DNA of 64,000 nt from Streptomyces sp. CB01881 (lineage in GTDB: Bacteria; Actinomycetota; Actinomycetes; Streptomycetales; Streptomycetaceae), in NCBI RefSeq assembly GCF_002953255.1, contig NZ_CP026498.1, positions 7,153,562 to 7,217,561 of the forward strand. The letters run 5' to 3'. Below the pieces are notes generated by a model that saw nothing but the letters and a program-made list of their open reading frames with translations, had not been told where the DNA came from and did not search any database. The stretch's first letter is position 1; every line of letters begins with the position of its first letter. Below, piece after piece: positions 52,081 through 60,109 of the stretch. Made by a program: the position numbers and the translations under genes.

Positions 52081-52939
52081 GTTTGCTTTCCATTTCTTTC
52101 TTTACGGATCGGAGGAAGTCGCGGGACTCCTCTTCAGAGAGAGCCGTTGACTCCATCTGAGCGAGGATGGCTCGGAACCTCGCAACATGGGCTGGAGCGT
52201 CGAGGAGCTGGCAGCCGAAGCCTGTGTCCGTCTGCACGGTGTCCAAGTCGGGAATCGGACCTTCGGCGTAGGTGAAGTTCTCGATGGGACTCGGCAGGCC
52301 GGCGATGTCGAACGGCAGGACGCGAATCGAGATGCCAGAAGACTCGGAGTCCTCGATGAGAGCATCGAGTTGCTCGGCACGGACCTGGGGGCCGCTGAAC
52401 TGCATCCGCAGTGCTGCTTCATGGATGAAGGCGCAGTACGGCGTTGCTCCGGATCGGACGATACGTTGCCGCTGGATGCGAAAGGCCGTTCTGAGGTCGA
52501 CCTCGTGCCGGGGCAGGGGCGGATAGGCTTGCGAGAAGACCGCGGAGGCGTAAGCGCCGGTCTGAAGCAGGCCGGGGACGAACGTGATCGTGTAGGTCGA
52601 GAGCCTTCGCGCGTGGCCCTCAAGCTCTGCGACTTCGAGGAAGTCCGCCGACAGGGTGTCGCGGTACGCCTCCCACCAGCCGGTCCTGCCTCGTTCCGTG
52701 ATGATGTCGGCGAGAGCATCGATCAGCAGCTGGTTGACGCACATGCACGCTGCTGCGATCGTCCGCAGGCGCTCCACGCTGATGCCAATCCTCGCTGACT
52801 CCATCTGAGTCACCTGGGCCGGGTTCATCCCGACAATGCGGCCGAGCTGAGTGCCACCGAAGCCGGCCTGCTCTCGCATCCGCCGGAGCTCAGCACCAAG
52901 CCTGCGCTGGCGGAGTGTTGGGGTGCTGCGTGGAGGCAT
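52073..52939 (-). CDS. XRE-family regulator with DUF5753 (WhiJ-like)
   Basis: A 288-residue protein with an HTH at about 12-70 (LGAELRRMREQAGFGGTQLG, RIVGMNPAQVTQMESARIG) and a DUF5753 domain (ITFVPGLLQTGAYASAVFSQ, ISIRVLPFDIAGLPSPIENF). ATG 52939 has GGAAGGAAG just upstream. It forms an operon with the first DUF397 gene and is divergent from the HATPase operon; together they resemble abaA/whiJ loci. Confidence 0.92.
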   Translation of the reverse strand: MPPRSTPTLRQRRLGAELRRMREQAGFGGTQLGRIVGMNPAQVTQMESARIGISVERLRTIAAACMCVNQLLIDALADIITERGRTGWWEAYRDTLSADFLEVAELEGHARRLSTYTITFVPGLLQTGAYASAVFSQAYPPLPRHEVDLRTAFRIQRQRIVRSGATPYCAFIHEAALRMQFSGPQVRAEQLDALIEDSESSGISIRVLPFDIAGLPSPIENFTYAEGPIPDLDTVQTDTGFGCQLLDAPAHVARFRAILAQMESTALSEEESRDFLRSVKKEMESKHA

Positions 52940-53257
52940 GGCTTCCTTCCAGAACAAGGACCGGGCCCAAGTCTGCCGCGCTGGCCGCGGGCTGGTCCAT
53001 CTGGGGCGGGGTTACCACGGTAGAGGGAAAATCCCAGAAGGATGGAAATTTGGATACTGCCGTGCGTTATGGTCGTCCCAGATCGATCCGATGGGTCGTC
53101 AGTAACGCCTGTTTCCAGGGCAGTAGGCGCCTGCTGCCCGCGCACCGCAGAGCAGCCACGCGTGGCATTCCCAGCCCCGCCCTGGCCTGGCTCACGGCGA
53201 CGATTCCGCCGGTGAACGCCTCACTCCACTCCACCCAGCCTCGTCCGGAGGTTCCTC
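52940..53257. promoter_or_regulatory. Divergent intergenic region of the WhiJ/AbaA-like locus
   Basis: About 320 bp between the minus-strand XRE gene and the plus-strand HATPase gene. An AT-rich segment at 53020-53075 holds a GGGA-AAA-TCCC dyad (53025-53035) and GGAAATTTGGATACT, plausible promoter/operator material. No ORF is supported. Confidence 0.5.
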
Positions 53258-53626
53258 ATGTGTGCCTTCAACCCGCCCGACTGGTCCGCCGCCCGCGCCG
53301 AGCTGCGGGACGCGCTCGCCGCCGCGTCCTGGCCGCCGGACCTGATCCACGACGCCGAACTCGCCCTGTGCGAGCTGTACGTCAACGCCTGGCGCCACGG
53401 CGGCAGCCCGGCGCCCCTGGTCGTCGTCCTGCTGCTGAACCGCACCCTGCGGGTCTCGGTCGCCGACGACAGCCCCGACCTGCCCGAACCGAGCCGGTCC
53501 GCCGACCCCTACGCGCTGTCCGGGCGCGGTCTGCACCTCGTCCGCTCGCTCACCCACCGCTTCGGCGCCCAGGCGCGCAAGCACGGTGGCAAGGTGGTTT
53601 GGTTCGAGCTGGAGGTGGCCGCGTGA
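53258..53626 (+). CDS. HATPase_c_2 ATP-binding protein (AbaA/anti-sigma-like)
   Basis: The 122-residue GHKL domain has N-box ELALCELYVNAWRHG, G1-like VADDSPDLPEP and G2 GRGLHLVRSL. It resembles stand-alone anti-sigma-type kinases found with WhiJ/DUF397 loci. GGAGG lies 5 bp upstream of the ATG. It overlaps the next gene by 4 bp (GTGA). Confidence 0.9.
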   Translation: MCAFNPPDWSAARAELRDALAAASWPPDLIHDAELALCELYVNAWRHGGSPAPLVVVLLLNRTLRVSVADDSPDLPEPSRSADPYALSGRGLHLVRSLTHRFGAQARKHGGKVVWFELEVAA

Positions 53627-53880
53627 CCGGCCCCCGCATCCCGATCTCCCCCGACGACCCCCGCGTGCACGACTACACCGACGCCCACGTCACCGCCCTG
53701 CTGCGCGAACTCCACGAACACGGCGCCGGGTTCGGCATCCAGTGGGGCTCCGCCACCACCCACCACAGCACCGTCGACGGCCGGATCCTCGTCAACTTCG
53801 GCCACGCCCCCGTCGCCACCCTCCTCAACCTCCTGCAGCTGCTGTCCGACACGGGGAGGGAGCAGCCGTGGAAGTCCTGA
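53623..53880 (+). CDS. Small hypothetical protein of the HATPase operon
   Basis: An 85-residue protein VTGPRIPISPDDPRVHDYTD, AHVTALLRELHEHGAGFGIQ. It overlaps both neighbours (4 bp upstream, 13 bp downstream), which supports coding and coupled expression. No family recognised. Confidence 0.75.
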   Translation: MTGPRIPISPDDPRVHDYTDAHVTALLRELHEHGAGFGIQWGSATTHHSTVDGRILVNFGHAPVATLLNLLQLLSDTGREQPWKS

Positions 53881-54107
53881 TCCCGCGGACCGGCCAGGCC
53901 GTCCGCACCGGGCGCACCACCGTCCACTACCTCGCCGTCGAACGCGTCCCCGACGCCGCCCTGCAGCTGCGCGCCGCCGTCGACCTCGCCATCCACGCCG
54001 CCCCCGGCGAACAGCTCGCCCTGCCCCTCACCCGCGAGCAGGCCGAGGAGCTCCTCCACACCCTCGCCGCCCACCTCGGCCACCGCGTCATCGGCATCCG
54101 CCGATGA
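53868..54107 (+). CDS. Small hypothetical protein of the HATPase operon
   Basis: A 79-residue protein from GTG 53868, with GGGAGGGAG 7 bp upstream. The sequence TVHYLAVERVPDAALQLRAA, then LPLTREQAEELLHTLAAHLG is well folded in appearance. No family recognised; it overlaps the next ATG by 4 bp. Confidence 0.75.
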   Translation: MEVLIPRTGQAVRTGRTTVHYLAVERVPDAALQLRAAVDLAIHAAPGEQLALPLTREQAEELLHTLAAHLGHRVIGIRR

Positions 54108-54433
54108 GAACCGGCACCGCCAGCTTCCTCGTCGGCGCGGCGTTCGCCGCCCTCCTCGCCCTCGCCCTCGCCACCGTCGCCCTCGGCGTCGTCACCGCCC
54201 TCAAGGTCAACGGCCAGGCCCACGCCGCCGGGCCGCCGGCCCCGATCACCCGCCACGGCCGCTGGGAACTGCGCCGGCTCCCCGACGGCACCCACGAATA
54301 CGCCTGGATCGCCCGCCAGGCCGGCCACTACGGCCCCGAGCTCCCCCCACCGCCCACCACCCCCGGCCGCCACCGCAGCACCCCCGGCACCACCCCCGGC
54401 CCCACTCGCGGCCGGCACCGCATACCCGGCTGA
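54104..54433 (+). CDS. Small membrane protein of the HATPase operon
   Basis: A 109-residue protein with one N-terminal membrane helix (FLVGAAFAALLALALATVAL) and a WELRRLPDGTHEYAWIARQA segment, then a Pro/Gly/Arg tail. The last 58 bp lie inside the 146-bp tandem duplication. It is the final gene of a four-gene overlapping operon. Confidence 0.7.
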   Translation: MRTGTASFLVGAAFAALLALALATVALGVVTALKVNGQAHAAGPPAPITRHGRWELRRLPDGTHEYAWIARQAGHYGPELPPPPTTPGRHRSTPGTTPGPTRGRHRIPG

Positions 54434-54446
54434 GCAGCCCACGCGA

Positions 54447-54472
54447 AGGCCCCCGCCCCCGGGCGGGGGCCT
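54447..54472 (+). terminator. Hairpin, copy 1
   Basis: Arms 54447-54457 and 54462-54472 (11 bp) after the HATPase operon. Confidence 0.8.
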
Positions 54473-54592
54473 CGCCGGTCCCCGGGCCCTGTTGCAACCC
54501 GCCGATCACCGGCCCGGCCGCCAGCACCCCCGGCACCACCCCCGGCCCCACTCGCGGCCGGCACCGCATACCCGGCTGAGCAGCCCACGCGA

Positions 54593-54618
54593 AGGCCCCC
54601 GCCCCCGGGCGGGGGCCT
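54593..54618 (+). terminator. Hairpin, copy 2
   Basis: Same hairpin shifted by 146 bp in the duplicated unit. Confidence 0.8.
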
Positions 54619-54683
54619 CGCCGGTCCCCGGGCCGGGTTGCAACCCGCCGATCACCGGCCCCCGCACCCCCTCGCCGGGCCGT

Positions 54684-55004
54684 TCGGAGGGTTCCGAAAA
54701 AAGTTCTGGAACCACCTGCAACCCCCGGCGGGGATGCACGTCTATACGGATGAAGGCACGGAGAGCGAGACCGGCAAGGCCGGGGGGCGCTTCCGCTGGA
54801 CGACAGCGGGCAGCCGGCCGTCTTCACCACACCATCCGCACCATGACCCTGGGGATTCACGTCATGCGCAAGTCCGTTATGCCCTCGATCGCGAAGAACG
54901 TCCGCTCGATCTCCGGCCGCCGCCGCCTCGCCACCGTCGCCGCCACCGTCGTCCTCGCCGGCTCCGTCCAGCTGATGACCGCCGAGTCCTCCTGGGCTTG
55001 CGGC
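54684..55004 (+). repeat. Direct repeat: promoter-leader-signal peptide module, copy 1
   Basis: This 320-bp stretch recurs at 57625-57951 with a 6-bp insertion and a few changes. It spans the upstream region, promoter boxes and the coding region through the signal peptide. Confidence 0.9.
54717..54744 (+). promoter_or_regulatory. ECF-type promoter, copy 1
   Basis: TGCAAC (54717-54722) and CGTCTA (54739-54744) with a 16-bp spacer resemble an ECF sigma -35 AAC / -10 CGTC promoter. An identical arrangement precedes the paralogous gene. Confidence 0.55.
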
Positions 55005-55835
55005 GACGGTCCGCAGTCGAAGGCCGCCGCCGAGGCCAAGCCCGTCACCCCCGCCGCCGCGCACAAGGGCAACCTTGAGGCCGGATTCCACATGACGCCG
55101 GACGGGCAGACCATCACGGCCGGCGGCGGGAAGGTCGAGATCGGCGTCGGGGTCACCAACTTCACCGGCGCGCCCTACGAGAACGTCGCCCCCATGATCG
55201 CGCTGTACAACGAGCAGGGCAGCAACCGGCTTGAGGACTTCACGGTCGAGGAGGCCATCCCGGGCGGCGGCTGGAAGAAGCTGACCCTCCGCCACGGCTG
55301 CGACCCGGTGATCCACGCGGACACCACCGGCTACAAGCAGAAGAGCCTCGCCGACGGGCGGGCCGCCAACTTCGGCTTCCGCATCTCCGTTTCCGCGAAC
55401 GCCGCCGCCGACCTCAACGAGCTCCAGATCTTCATCGGCGGCAAGGCCGACGGCTTCCCCATGTCGAAGGGCGAGTCCCACACCTTCAAGGTGGTGCACC
55501 CCACCGCCCCGGCCAAGCCCACCACCACCGCCAAGCCGACCGCCACCGCGAAGCCCACGGCCAAGCCCAGCACCAAGCCCGCCCCGGCCAAGCCCGTCGA
55601 GGACAAGACCCCCGCCCCGACCGCCACCGCCACCAAGGCCCCCACCGCCACGCCGACCGCCACCCCCTCGGCCCCGTCCAGCGCCCCGGCCACCACCGCG
55701 CCGGCCGGCACCCCCGAGCTCGCCCACACCGGTTCCAGCTCCGCCAACGGCTTCCTCGCCGCCTCCGCCGCCGCCCTCGTGGCCCTCGGCGCCGGCGCCC
55801 TGATCGCCGTGCGCCGGCTGCGTCCCCAGCGCTAA
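54864..55835 (+). CDS. LAxTG-anchored surface protein, paralogue 1
   Basis: The 323-residue precursor starts at ATG 54864 (MRKSVMPS; ATG 54843 is an alternative). The signal peptide has a GRRRLATVAATVVLAGSVQL core and ends near SSWA-CGD; the Arg cluster could allow Tat export. The ectodomain (about 46-210) has a domain ending in VVHP and two Cys. A Lys/Pro/Thr wall-spanning stalk (TTTAKPTATAKPTAKPSTKP) leads to LAHTG, a membrane helix and an RRLRPQR tail, the substrate signal of class E sortase. The function of the ectodomain is unknown. Confidence 0.9.
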   Translation: MRKSVMPSIAKNVRSISGRRRLATVAATVVLAGSVQLMTAESSWACGDGPQSKAAAEAKPVTPAAAHKGNLEAGFHMTPDGQTITAGGGKVEIGVGVTNFTGAPYENVAPMIALYNEQGSNRLEDFTVEEAIPGGGWKKLTLRHGCDPVIHADTTGYKQKSLADGRAANFGFRISVSANAAADLNELQIFIGGKADGFPMSKGESHTFKVVHPTAPAKPTTTAKPTATAKPTAKPSTKPAPAKPVEDKTPAPTATATKAPTATPTATPSAPSSAPATTAPAGTPELAHTGSSSANGFLAASAAALVALGAGALIAVRRLRPQR

Positions 55836-55853
55836 CCGGCACGCACGGAACCC

Positions 55854-55897
55854 GAAGGGGCCCTTCTTCGCACGGCGGTGCGAAGAAGGGCCCCTTC
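55854..55897 (+). terminator. 20-bp perfect hairpin after paralogue 1
   Basis: Arms 55854-55873 and 55878-55897 with a GGCG loop; a slightly diverged copy follows paralogue 2. Confidence 0.92.
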
Positions 55898-55983
55898 ACC
55901 GTTCCCGGACGGACCCTGGGTCAGCCCCCCACCGGACTCCCGGCCGGCTCCCAGCCGTCCACCCGACCGAGCAGTCCACGCGA

Positions 55984-56008
55984 AGGCCCCCGCCCCGGGC
56001 GGGGGCCT
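55984..56008 (+). terminator. Third copy of the GGCCCCCGCC hairpin
   Basis: Arms 55984-55994 and 55998-56008; the flanks (CCACGCGAAGG, CTCGCCGG) match the hairpins at 54447 and 54593, so the element has been copied here too. Confidence 0.75.
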
Positions 56009-56166
56009 CGCCGGTTTCCGAACCCCCTGCACAACCCGCCGGTCACCGGCCTCCCGCGCACCCCTCACCGGGCCTGTCGGCGTACACGGGGTTGTGCTCT
56101 CAATCGGGTACACGTGAACGTGCCCGGGTGCCCGTAGGCAGCCGGCGGCAGGGCCAACTAATTGGG

Positions 56167-56922
56167 GTGACAGGTCCCCGCCCGGTGGGCATGATCGGGC
56201 GGTTGTTCCGTCACGTCCGACTCCGGAGGCACGCCACGTCCATTCCACTCGCTCGGGACCTGCCGTGGCCCGCCGTAGACCCTCACCGGAACGCCTTCGA
56301 CTGGGACGACGGCGAGGCGGCACGGCTGACGGCCCTGATCGTCCCGATGGTGCCGTCCGAGGCCGATCGGGCAGCCGATCCGGACGGGATGGCGGGTTGG
56401 CGCTTCGCCGACCGGGTCACCGCGCTGTTGGTGTCCCGGTACGGCCGGTGGGCCTGCGGCTGGGACTATTCGAACCACTTCGGGGGTCCCGTCGAGACCT
56501 GGTGCTGCGTCTCGCACTCGGTCGGAGGGGCGAAGGAGACCGCCGAGCGCGTCGTGACCTGCCTGCTTGAGTGGCGTGACTGGCTGGAGGACATCGCCGA
56601 GCGGTTCGGACAACTCGAACCGCATCCCCACGCGGACGCCGAGGACCGCAGCTGGCACCTGGAGCGCGCGGTGACCCGCCTGGTCACCGCGGTCGTCAAC
56701 AGCACCCACGCCGAAGGGGGGTGGTACCGGCTTTGCGAGACGACGCTGACCTGGTTCCTCACCTCCACGGGCCAGGGGCTGGACGAGGCCCGGAAGGCGG
56801 TGGAGGCCGCCATCGGCGGGCGGTTCCACAGCCACGTCGCCCCCGCAACGACCCTGGTCGACGCGGTGGGAGAGGACCTGGCGACCAGCCTGACCGGCCG
56901 CGGGTTCTACCGTGAGCGATGA
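56167..56922 (+). CDS. Hypothetical protein coupled to a Fic gene
   Basis: About 251 residues from GTG 56167 (ATG 56191 is an alternative); the start is uncertain. It is soluble with a Trp/Cys-rich core: MAGWRFADRVTALLVSRYGR, WACGWDYSNHFGGPVETWCC, EGGWYRLCETTLTWFLTS. Its stop overlaps the Fic start by 11 bp, so the two are co-translated; it could be a partner or antitoxin. No family recognised. Confidence 0.75.
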   Translation: MTGPRPVGMIGRLFRHVRLRRHATSIPLARDLPWPAVDPHRNAFDWDDGEAARLTALIVPMVPSEADRAADPDGMAGWRFADRVTALLVSRYGRWACGWDYSNHFGGPVETWCCVSHSVGGAKETAERVVTCLLEWRDWLEDIAERFGQLEPHPHADAEDRSWHLERAVTRLVTAVVNSTHAEGGWYRLCETTLTWFLTSTGQGLDEARKAVEAAIGGRFHSHVAPATTLVDAVGEDLATSLTGRGFYRER

Positions 56923-57541
56923 CGCGCTGGCCACGTGGTGCAAGGTCAGGGAGCATGTCGACTGGTCCTCTGCCGCGAGCGTGAGCCCGACCTTCGTACG
57001 CCCGGCCGTGGACGGACTCACTGCATGGTTCGACGGTCCGGTTCGCCGCCGCGACCCGGCCCGCGCCGATCGGTTGCTCGCCGCGATGCGCCTGTCCCGC
57101 GCCGCGGCCTCCCAGGGAAAGCCGCTCACCCCGGCCCTGCTCGCCGGTTGGCAGAAGCTGGTCCTCGGCGTGAACGAGGTGCACCTGCGCCAGAGCGATG
57201 CCTTCGCCAAGGGCGGCCGGGAACGATACGGGCTCACGTCTCACACCTGGCAGGACTTCGCCGCCTGCCTTCACCAGAGCACCGACTCGTCGCTCCCCCT
57301 GCCCGCCCGCGCGGCCAGGGCGTACCTCGACATCGCCTTTTTCCACCCCTACCCGGACGGCAACGCTCGCCTGGCACTGCTGGTCCTCGCCCACGTCCTG
57401 GAGAGCGAAGGAGTACGACTGGACGAAGTGGGACCGCTGCAGACCACCCGCTACGCGGACGACCCGGACGGCGCCCTCGACCTGGCAGCTCTGGTCACCG
57501 TACTGATCCGCGCCACTCACCGCCGGGCCACCACACGGTGA
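56912..57541 (+). CDS. Fic/Doc-family protein
   Basis: The 209-residue protein has the Fic motif HPYPDGNAR (145-153): catalytic His, the acidic metal ligand, Gly-Asn and Arg are present, while the last Arg of the long consensus is Leu156. Fic enzymes transfer AMP or another nucleotide/phosphate group to proteins. No clear inhibitory (S/T)xxxE(G/N) helix is seen inside the protein, so the preceding gene may carry control. It lies between two near-identical surface-protein modules. Confidence 0.85.
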   Translation: MSDDALATWCKVREHVDWSSAASVSPTFVRPAVDGLTAWFDGPVRRRDPARADRLLAAMRLSRAAASQGKPLTPALLAGWQKLVLGVNEVHLRQSDAFAKGGRERYGLTSHTWQDFAACLHQSTDSSLPLPARAARAYLDIAFFHPYPDGNARLALLVLAHVLESEGVRLDEVGPLQTTRYADDPDGALDLAALVTVLIRATHRRATTR

Positions 57542-57624
57542 GAGAGGGATCCTGCCGAAGCTGACAGGTGAGCACGTTCAGCACTATGCGGTTGAGCAGT
57601 TATCCGTGTACGCCGCCGGGCCGG

Positions 57625-57951
57625 TCGGAGGGTTCCGAAAAAAGTTTTGAATCCACCTGCAACCCCCGGCGGGGATGCACGTCTATACGGATGAAGGCAC
57701 GGAGAGCGAGACCGGCAAACGCAAGGCCGGGGGGCGCTTCCGCTGGACGACAGCGGGCAGCCGGCCGTCTTCACCACACCATCCGCACCATGACCCTGGG
57801 GATTCACGTCATGCGCAAGTCCGTTATGCCCTCGATCGCGAAGAACGTCCGCTCGATCTCCGGCCGCCGCCGCCTCGCCACCCTCGCTGCCACCGTCGTC
57901 CTCGCCGGCTCCGTCCAGCTGATCACCGCCGAGAGCTCCTGGGCCTGCGGC
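57625..57951 (+). repeat. Direct repeat: promoter-leader-signal peptide module, copy 2
   Basis: Matches 54684-55004, with 6 extra bases near 57718 and few substitutions. Confidence 0.9.
57658..57685 (+). promoter_or_regulatory. ECF-type promoter, copy 2
   Basis: TGCAAC (57658-57663) and CGTCTA (57680-57685), again with 16 bp between them. Confidence 0.55.
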
Positions 57952-58746
57952 GACTACCGCCTTGCCGGCGCGCAGGCCGCCGCCAGCGGCCCCGGCGTCA
58001 CCGAGGTCAACCCCGACGCCGCCTTCGTCTCCGGCAAGTCCAGCGTCGCCGCGGACGGCAAGTGGAACGAGGTCGCCGTCAAGGTCACCAACAAGACCGG
58101 CGTCGACGCCCACGGCGTGCAGCCCACCTTCGCCATCCACACCCCCGGCAGCGGCGCCGCCCTGCGCACCTCGGACGTCCACATCCAGTGGCTCGACTAC
58201 ACCAACACCTGGAAGGACCTGGCCTCGGTCCCCGGCTGCTCCAACACCGTCGACGCCGACTTCACCCAGCGCCAGCGCCTGGACAACGGCTCCTCCATCA
58301 CCTTCAAGTTCCGCTACTCCCTCGCCCCCAGCACCCCCAAGGGCGTCACCAAGATCCAGCTCGTCACCGACGCCTTCCGCCCCGGCGGCGAGGCCAACGG
58401 CGCCACCGACATGAAGACCGTCAACGTCACCCGCGCCCAGACCACCCCCGACACCAAGCCCACCGCGAAGCCCACCACCACCGCGAAGCCGACCACCAAG
58501 CCCGCCCCGGCCAAGCCCGTCGAGGACAAGACCCCCGCCCCGACCAGCACCGCCACCAAGGCCCCGGCCACCACGCCGACCGCCACCCCCTCGGCCCCCG
58601 CCACCACCGCGCCCGCCGGCACCCCCGAGCTCGCCCACACCGGCTCCAGCTCCACCAACGGCTTCCTCGCCGCCACCGCCGCCGCCCTCGTTGCCCTCGG
58701 CGCCGGCGCCCTCATCGCCGTGCGCCGGCTGCGTCCCCAGCGCTAA
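57811..58746 (+). CDS. LAxTG-anchored surface protein, paralogue 2
   Basis: A 311-residue precursor with the same signal peptide (MRKSVMPSIAKNVRSISGRR) and the same stalk-LAHTG-anchor as paralogue 1, but a different ectodomain (about 46-210). This includes AAFVSGKSSVAADGKWNEVA and FTQRQRLDNGSSITFKFRYS, and two Cys. The middle looks like an immunoglobulin-like beta domain. Class E sortase anchoring is predicted. Confidence 0.9.
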   Translation: MRKSVMPSIAKNVRSISGRRRLATLAATVVLAGSVQLITAESSWACGDYRLAGAQAAASGPGVTEVNPDAAFVSGKSSVAADGKWNEVAVKVTNKTGVDAHGVQPTFAIHTPGSGAALRTSDVHIQWLDYTNTWKDLASVPGCSNTVDADFTQRQRLDNGSSITFKFRYSLAPSTPKGVTKIQLVTDAFRPGGEANGATDMKTVNVTRAQTTPDTKPTAKPTTTAKPTTKPAPAKPVEDKTPAPTSTATKAPATTPTATPSAPATTAPAGTPELAHTGSSSTNGFLAATAAALVALGAGALIAVRRLRPQR

Positions 58747-58764
58747 CGGAACGCACGGAAACCC

Positions 58765-58808
58765 GAAGGGGCCCTCCTCCGCACGGCGGTGCGAAGAAGG
58801 GCCCCTTC
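58765..58808 (+). terminator. Hairpin after paralogue 2
   Basis: Arms 58765-58784 and 58789-58808 with a GGCG loop; two positions differ from the perfect copy at 55854. Confidence 0.9.
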
Positions 58809-58890
58809 ACCGTTCCCGGACGGACTCCGGGTCGTCCACCCGACCGAGCGACTCCCCGGAGCCGCGCAAACTCCTGGCTACGCTGGGGTG

Positions 58891-59502
58891 ATGAGCCACA
58901 CGCCCACCACCCCGGGAGCCGCCGGTCCGTCCTGGCCCCCCGGCCGCCGTGGCAGCCGGGGGCCGACGCGCGGTCCGGCCCGGCCGACAGCCGCGCCGGA
59001 GGACCGGCTCATCGCGCGGTTCCGCGCCCTCCCGGCCGGGAGCGACGACAAGGTCCGGATCGTCGCCGCGCTGGCCGAGGCCGTCACCGCAACCCCCGCC
59101 GTCGCCGCCTTCCTCGCCTCCGTCCTCGCCGACCCCGCCGAGGACGGGCCCGCCCGCGTGGAGTGCGCGACCGCCCTCCGCCGCCACTCGCCGGGCGGCC
59201 CGGCAGCCCGGCGTGCGGTCGCCGCCGCGCTCCTCGCCGCGCTGGCCGACCCCGACGGCGACCTCCTCCGGCGGCACGCCGCAGCGGCGCTCGGCCCTTA
59301 CGCCGACGACCCGGCCGTCGAACGGGCCCTGATCGCGGCGGTCACCTGCGACGACGACCCCCTCGTCCGGGGCAACGCGCTCGCCGCCCTCCAGGACGCC
59401 GGGCCGTCTCCGGAACGGATCGATGTGCTCACGGCGTTGACGCAGGACGCCACCCTGGGCGGCGAGGCCGCCCGCATCCTCGGAAAGTGGGGAACATGCT
59501 GA
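58891..59502 (+). CDS. HEAT-repeat protein
   Basis: The 203-residue protein has a disordered Pro/Gly/Arg N-terminus (1-40) and then three to four HEAT-like repeats (PARVECATALRRHSPGGPAA, LLRRHAAAALGPYADDPAVE, LVRGNALAALQDAGPSPERI). Probably a protein-interaction scaffold; partner unknown. Its stop overlaps the VOC gene by 7 bp. Confidence 0.8.
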   Translation: MSHTPTTPGAAGPSWPPGRRGSRGPTRGPARPTAAPEDRLIARFRALPAGSDDKVRIVAALAEAVTATPAVAAFLASVLADPAEDGPARVECATALRRHSPGGPAARRAVAAALLAALADPDGDLLRRHAAAALGPYADDPAVERALIAAVTCDDDPLVRGNALAALQDAGPSPERIDVLTALTQDATLGGEAARILGKWGTC

Positions 59503-59864
59503 CCATCGGCTCCGTCGTCCTCGGCGTCGACGACGTCCGCCGCGCCGTCGCCTTCTGGACGGCCGCGCTCGACTACGTGCCGCGCGACGCGGTCGACGAC
59601 GACTGGGTGGTCCTCCTCCCCGCGAACGGGCCCGGCGTGCAGGTGGCGCTCGGCCGCAGCACGTCGCCGGTGCAGGACCACCCGCGCGTCCACCTCGACC
59701 TCTACGCGCGCGACGCCGCCGACCAGGCCGCCGAGGTCGAGCGACTGGTCGCCCTCGGCGCCCGGCGCGTCGACTGGGACAGCTACCCGGAGGACCCGGA
59801 CTTCGTCGTCCTCGCCGACCCCTCCGGCAACCGCTTCTGCGTCATCGACGCCGGCCGGACCTGA
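59496..59864 (+). CDS. VOC-superfamily protein (glyoxalase/bleomycin-resistance-like)
   Basis: A 122-residue protein with two beta-alpha-beta units: VVLGVDDVRRAVAFWTAALD and VHLDLYARDAADQAAEVERL, ending in VVLADPSGNRFCVID. It could bind a metal or a small ligand; specificity is unknown. GGGGAAC precedes the ATG. Confidence 0.9.
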   Translation: MLTIGSVVLGVDDVRRAVAFWTAALDYVPRDAVDDDWVVLLPANGPGVQVALGRSTSPVQDHPRVHLDLYARDAADQAAEVERLVALGARRVDWDSYPEDPDFVVLADPSGNRFCVIDAGRT

Positions 59865-59899
59865 CGCCGGGGAGGAAGGCCGTCCGCCGGGCCCGCTAA

Positions 59900-60100
59900 G
59901 AGGACATCGCCCGCATCACCCGCCGCGGGATCGAGACCTCCAACCGCCTCGGCCGGCCCCGCTGGGTGATCGAGCGCACTGTCGCCTGGCTCGGCGGCTT
60001 CCGCCGGCTCCACCGCCGCTACGAACGCAAGGCCGACCGCTTCGCCGCCTTCGCCGCCTTCGCAGCAGCCATCGTCTGCACCCGCAGACTCTCCGAATGA
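59900..60100 (+). pseudogene. IS5-type transposase C-terminal remnant
   Basis: Sixty-six codons read RRGIETSNRLGRPRWVIERT, VAWLGGFRRLHRRYERKADR and end in CTRRLSE, the C-terminal end (catalytic Glu region) of an IS5-family transposase. A stop codon directly upstream closes the frame, so it is a dead fragment. AATGAGATGTTCTCT at its end may be the element terminus. Confidence 0.85.
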
Positions 60101-60109
60101 GATGTTCTC

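Larger units (their letters stand above)
54376..54667. repeat. 146-bp tandem duplication
   Basis: 54376-54521 and 54522-54667 are nearly identical direct repeats. Each holds the 3' end of the small membrane-protein gene (second copy without its 5' part), a strong hairpin and GTTGCAACCCGCCGATCACC. Nothing else is encoded in this roughly 430-bp gap. Confidence 0.9.

Noticed and set aside
54376..54667. 146-bp direct repeats considered as an attachment-site or integrative-element boundary
   Set aside because: The copies are directly adjacent, with no integrase or tRNA; a simple tandem duplication explains them.
57675..59864. 729-codon plus-strand frame joining the second surface protein region to the VOC gene
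   Set aside because: Only its last part (59496-59864) is the VOC protein; the earlier codons are an out-of-frame reading of the surface protein and HEAT genes.
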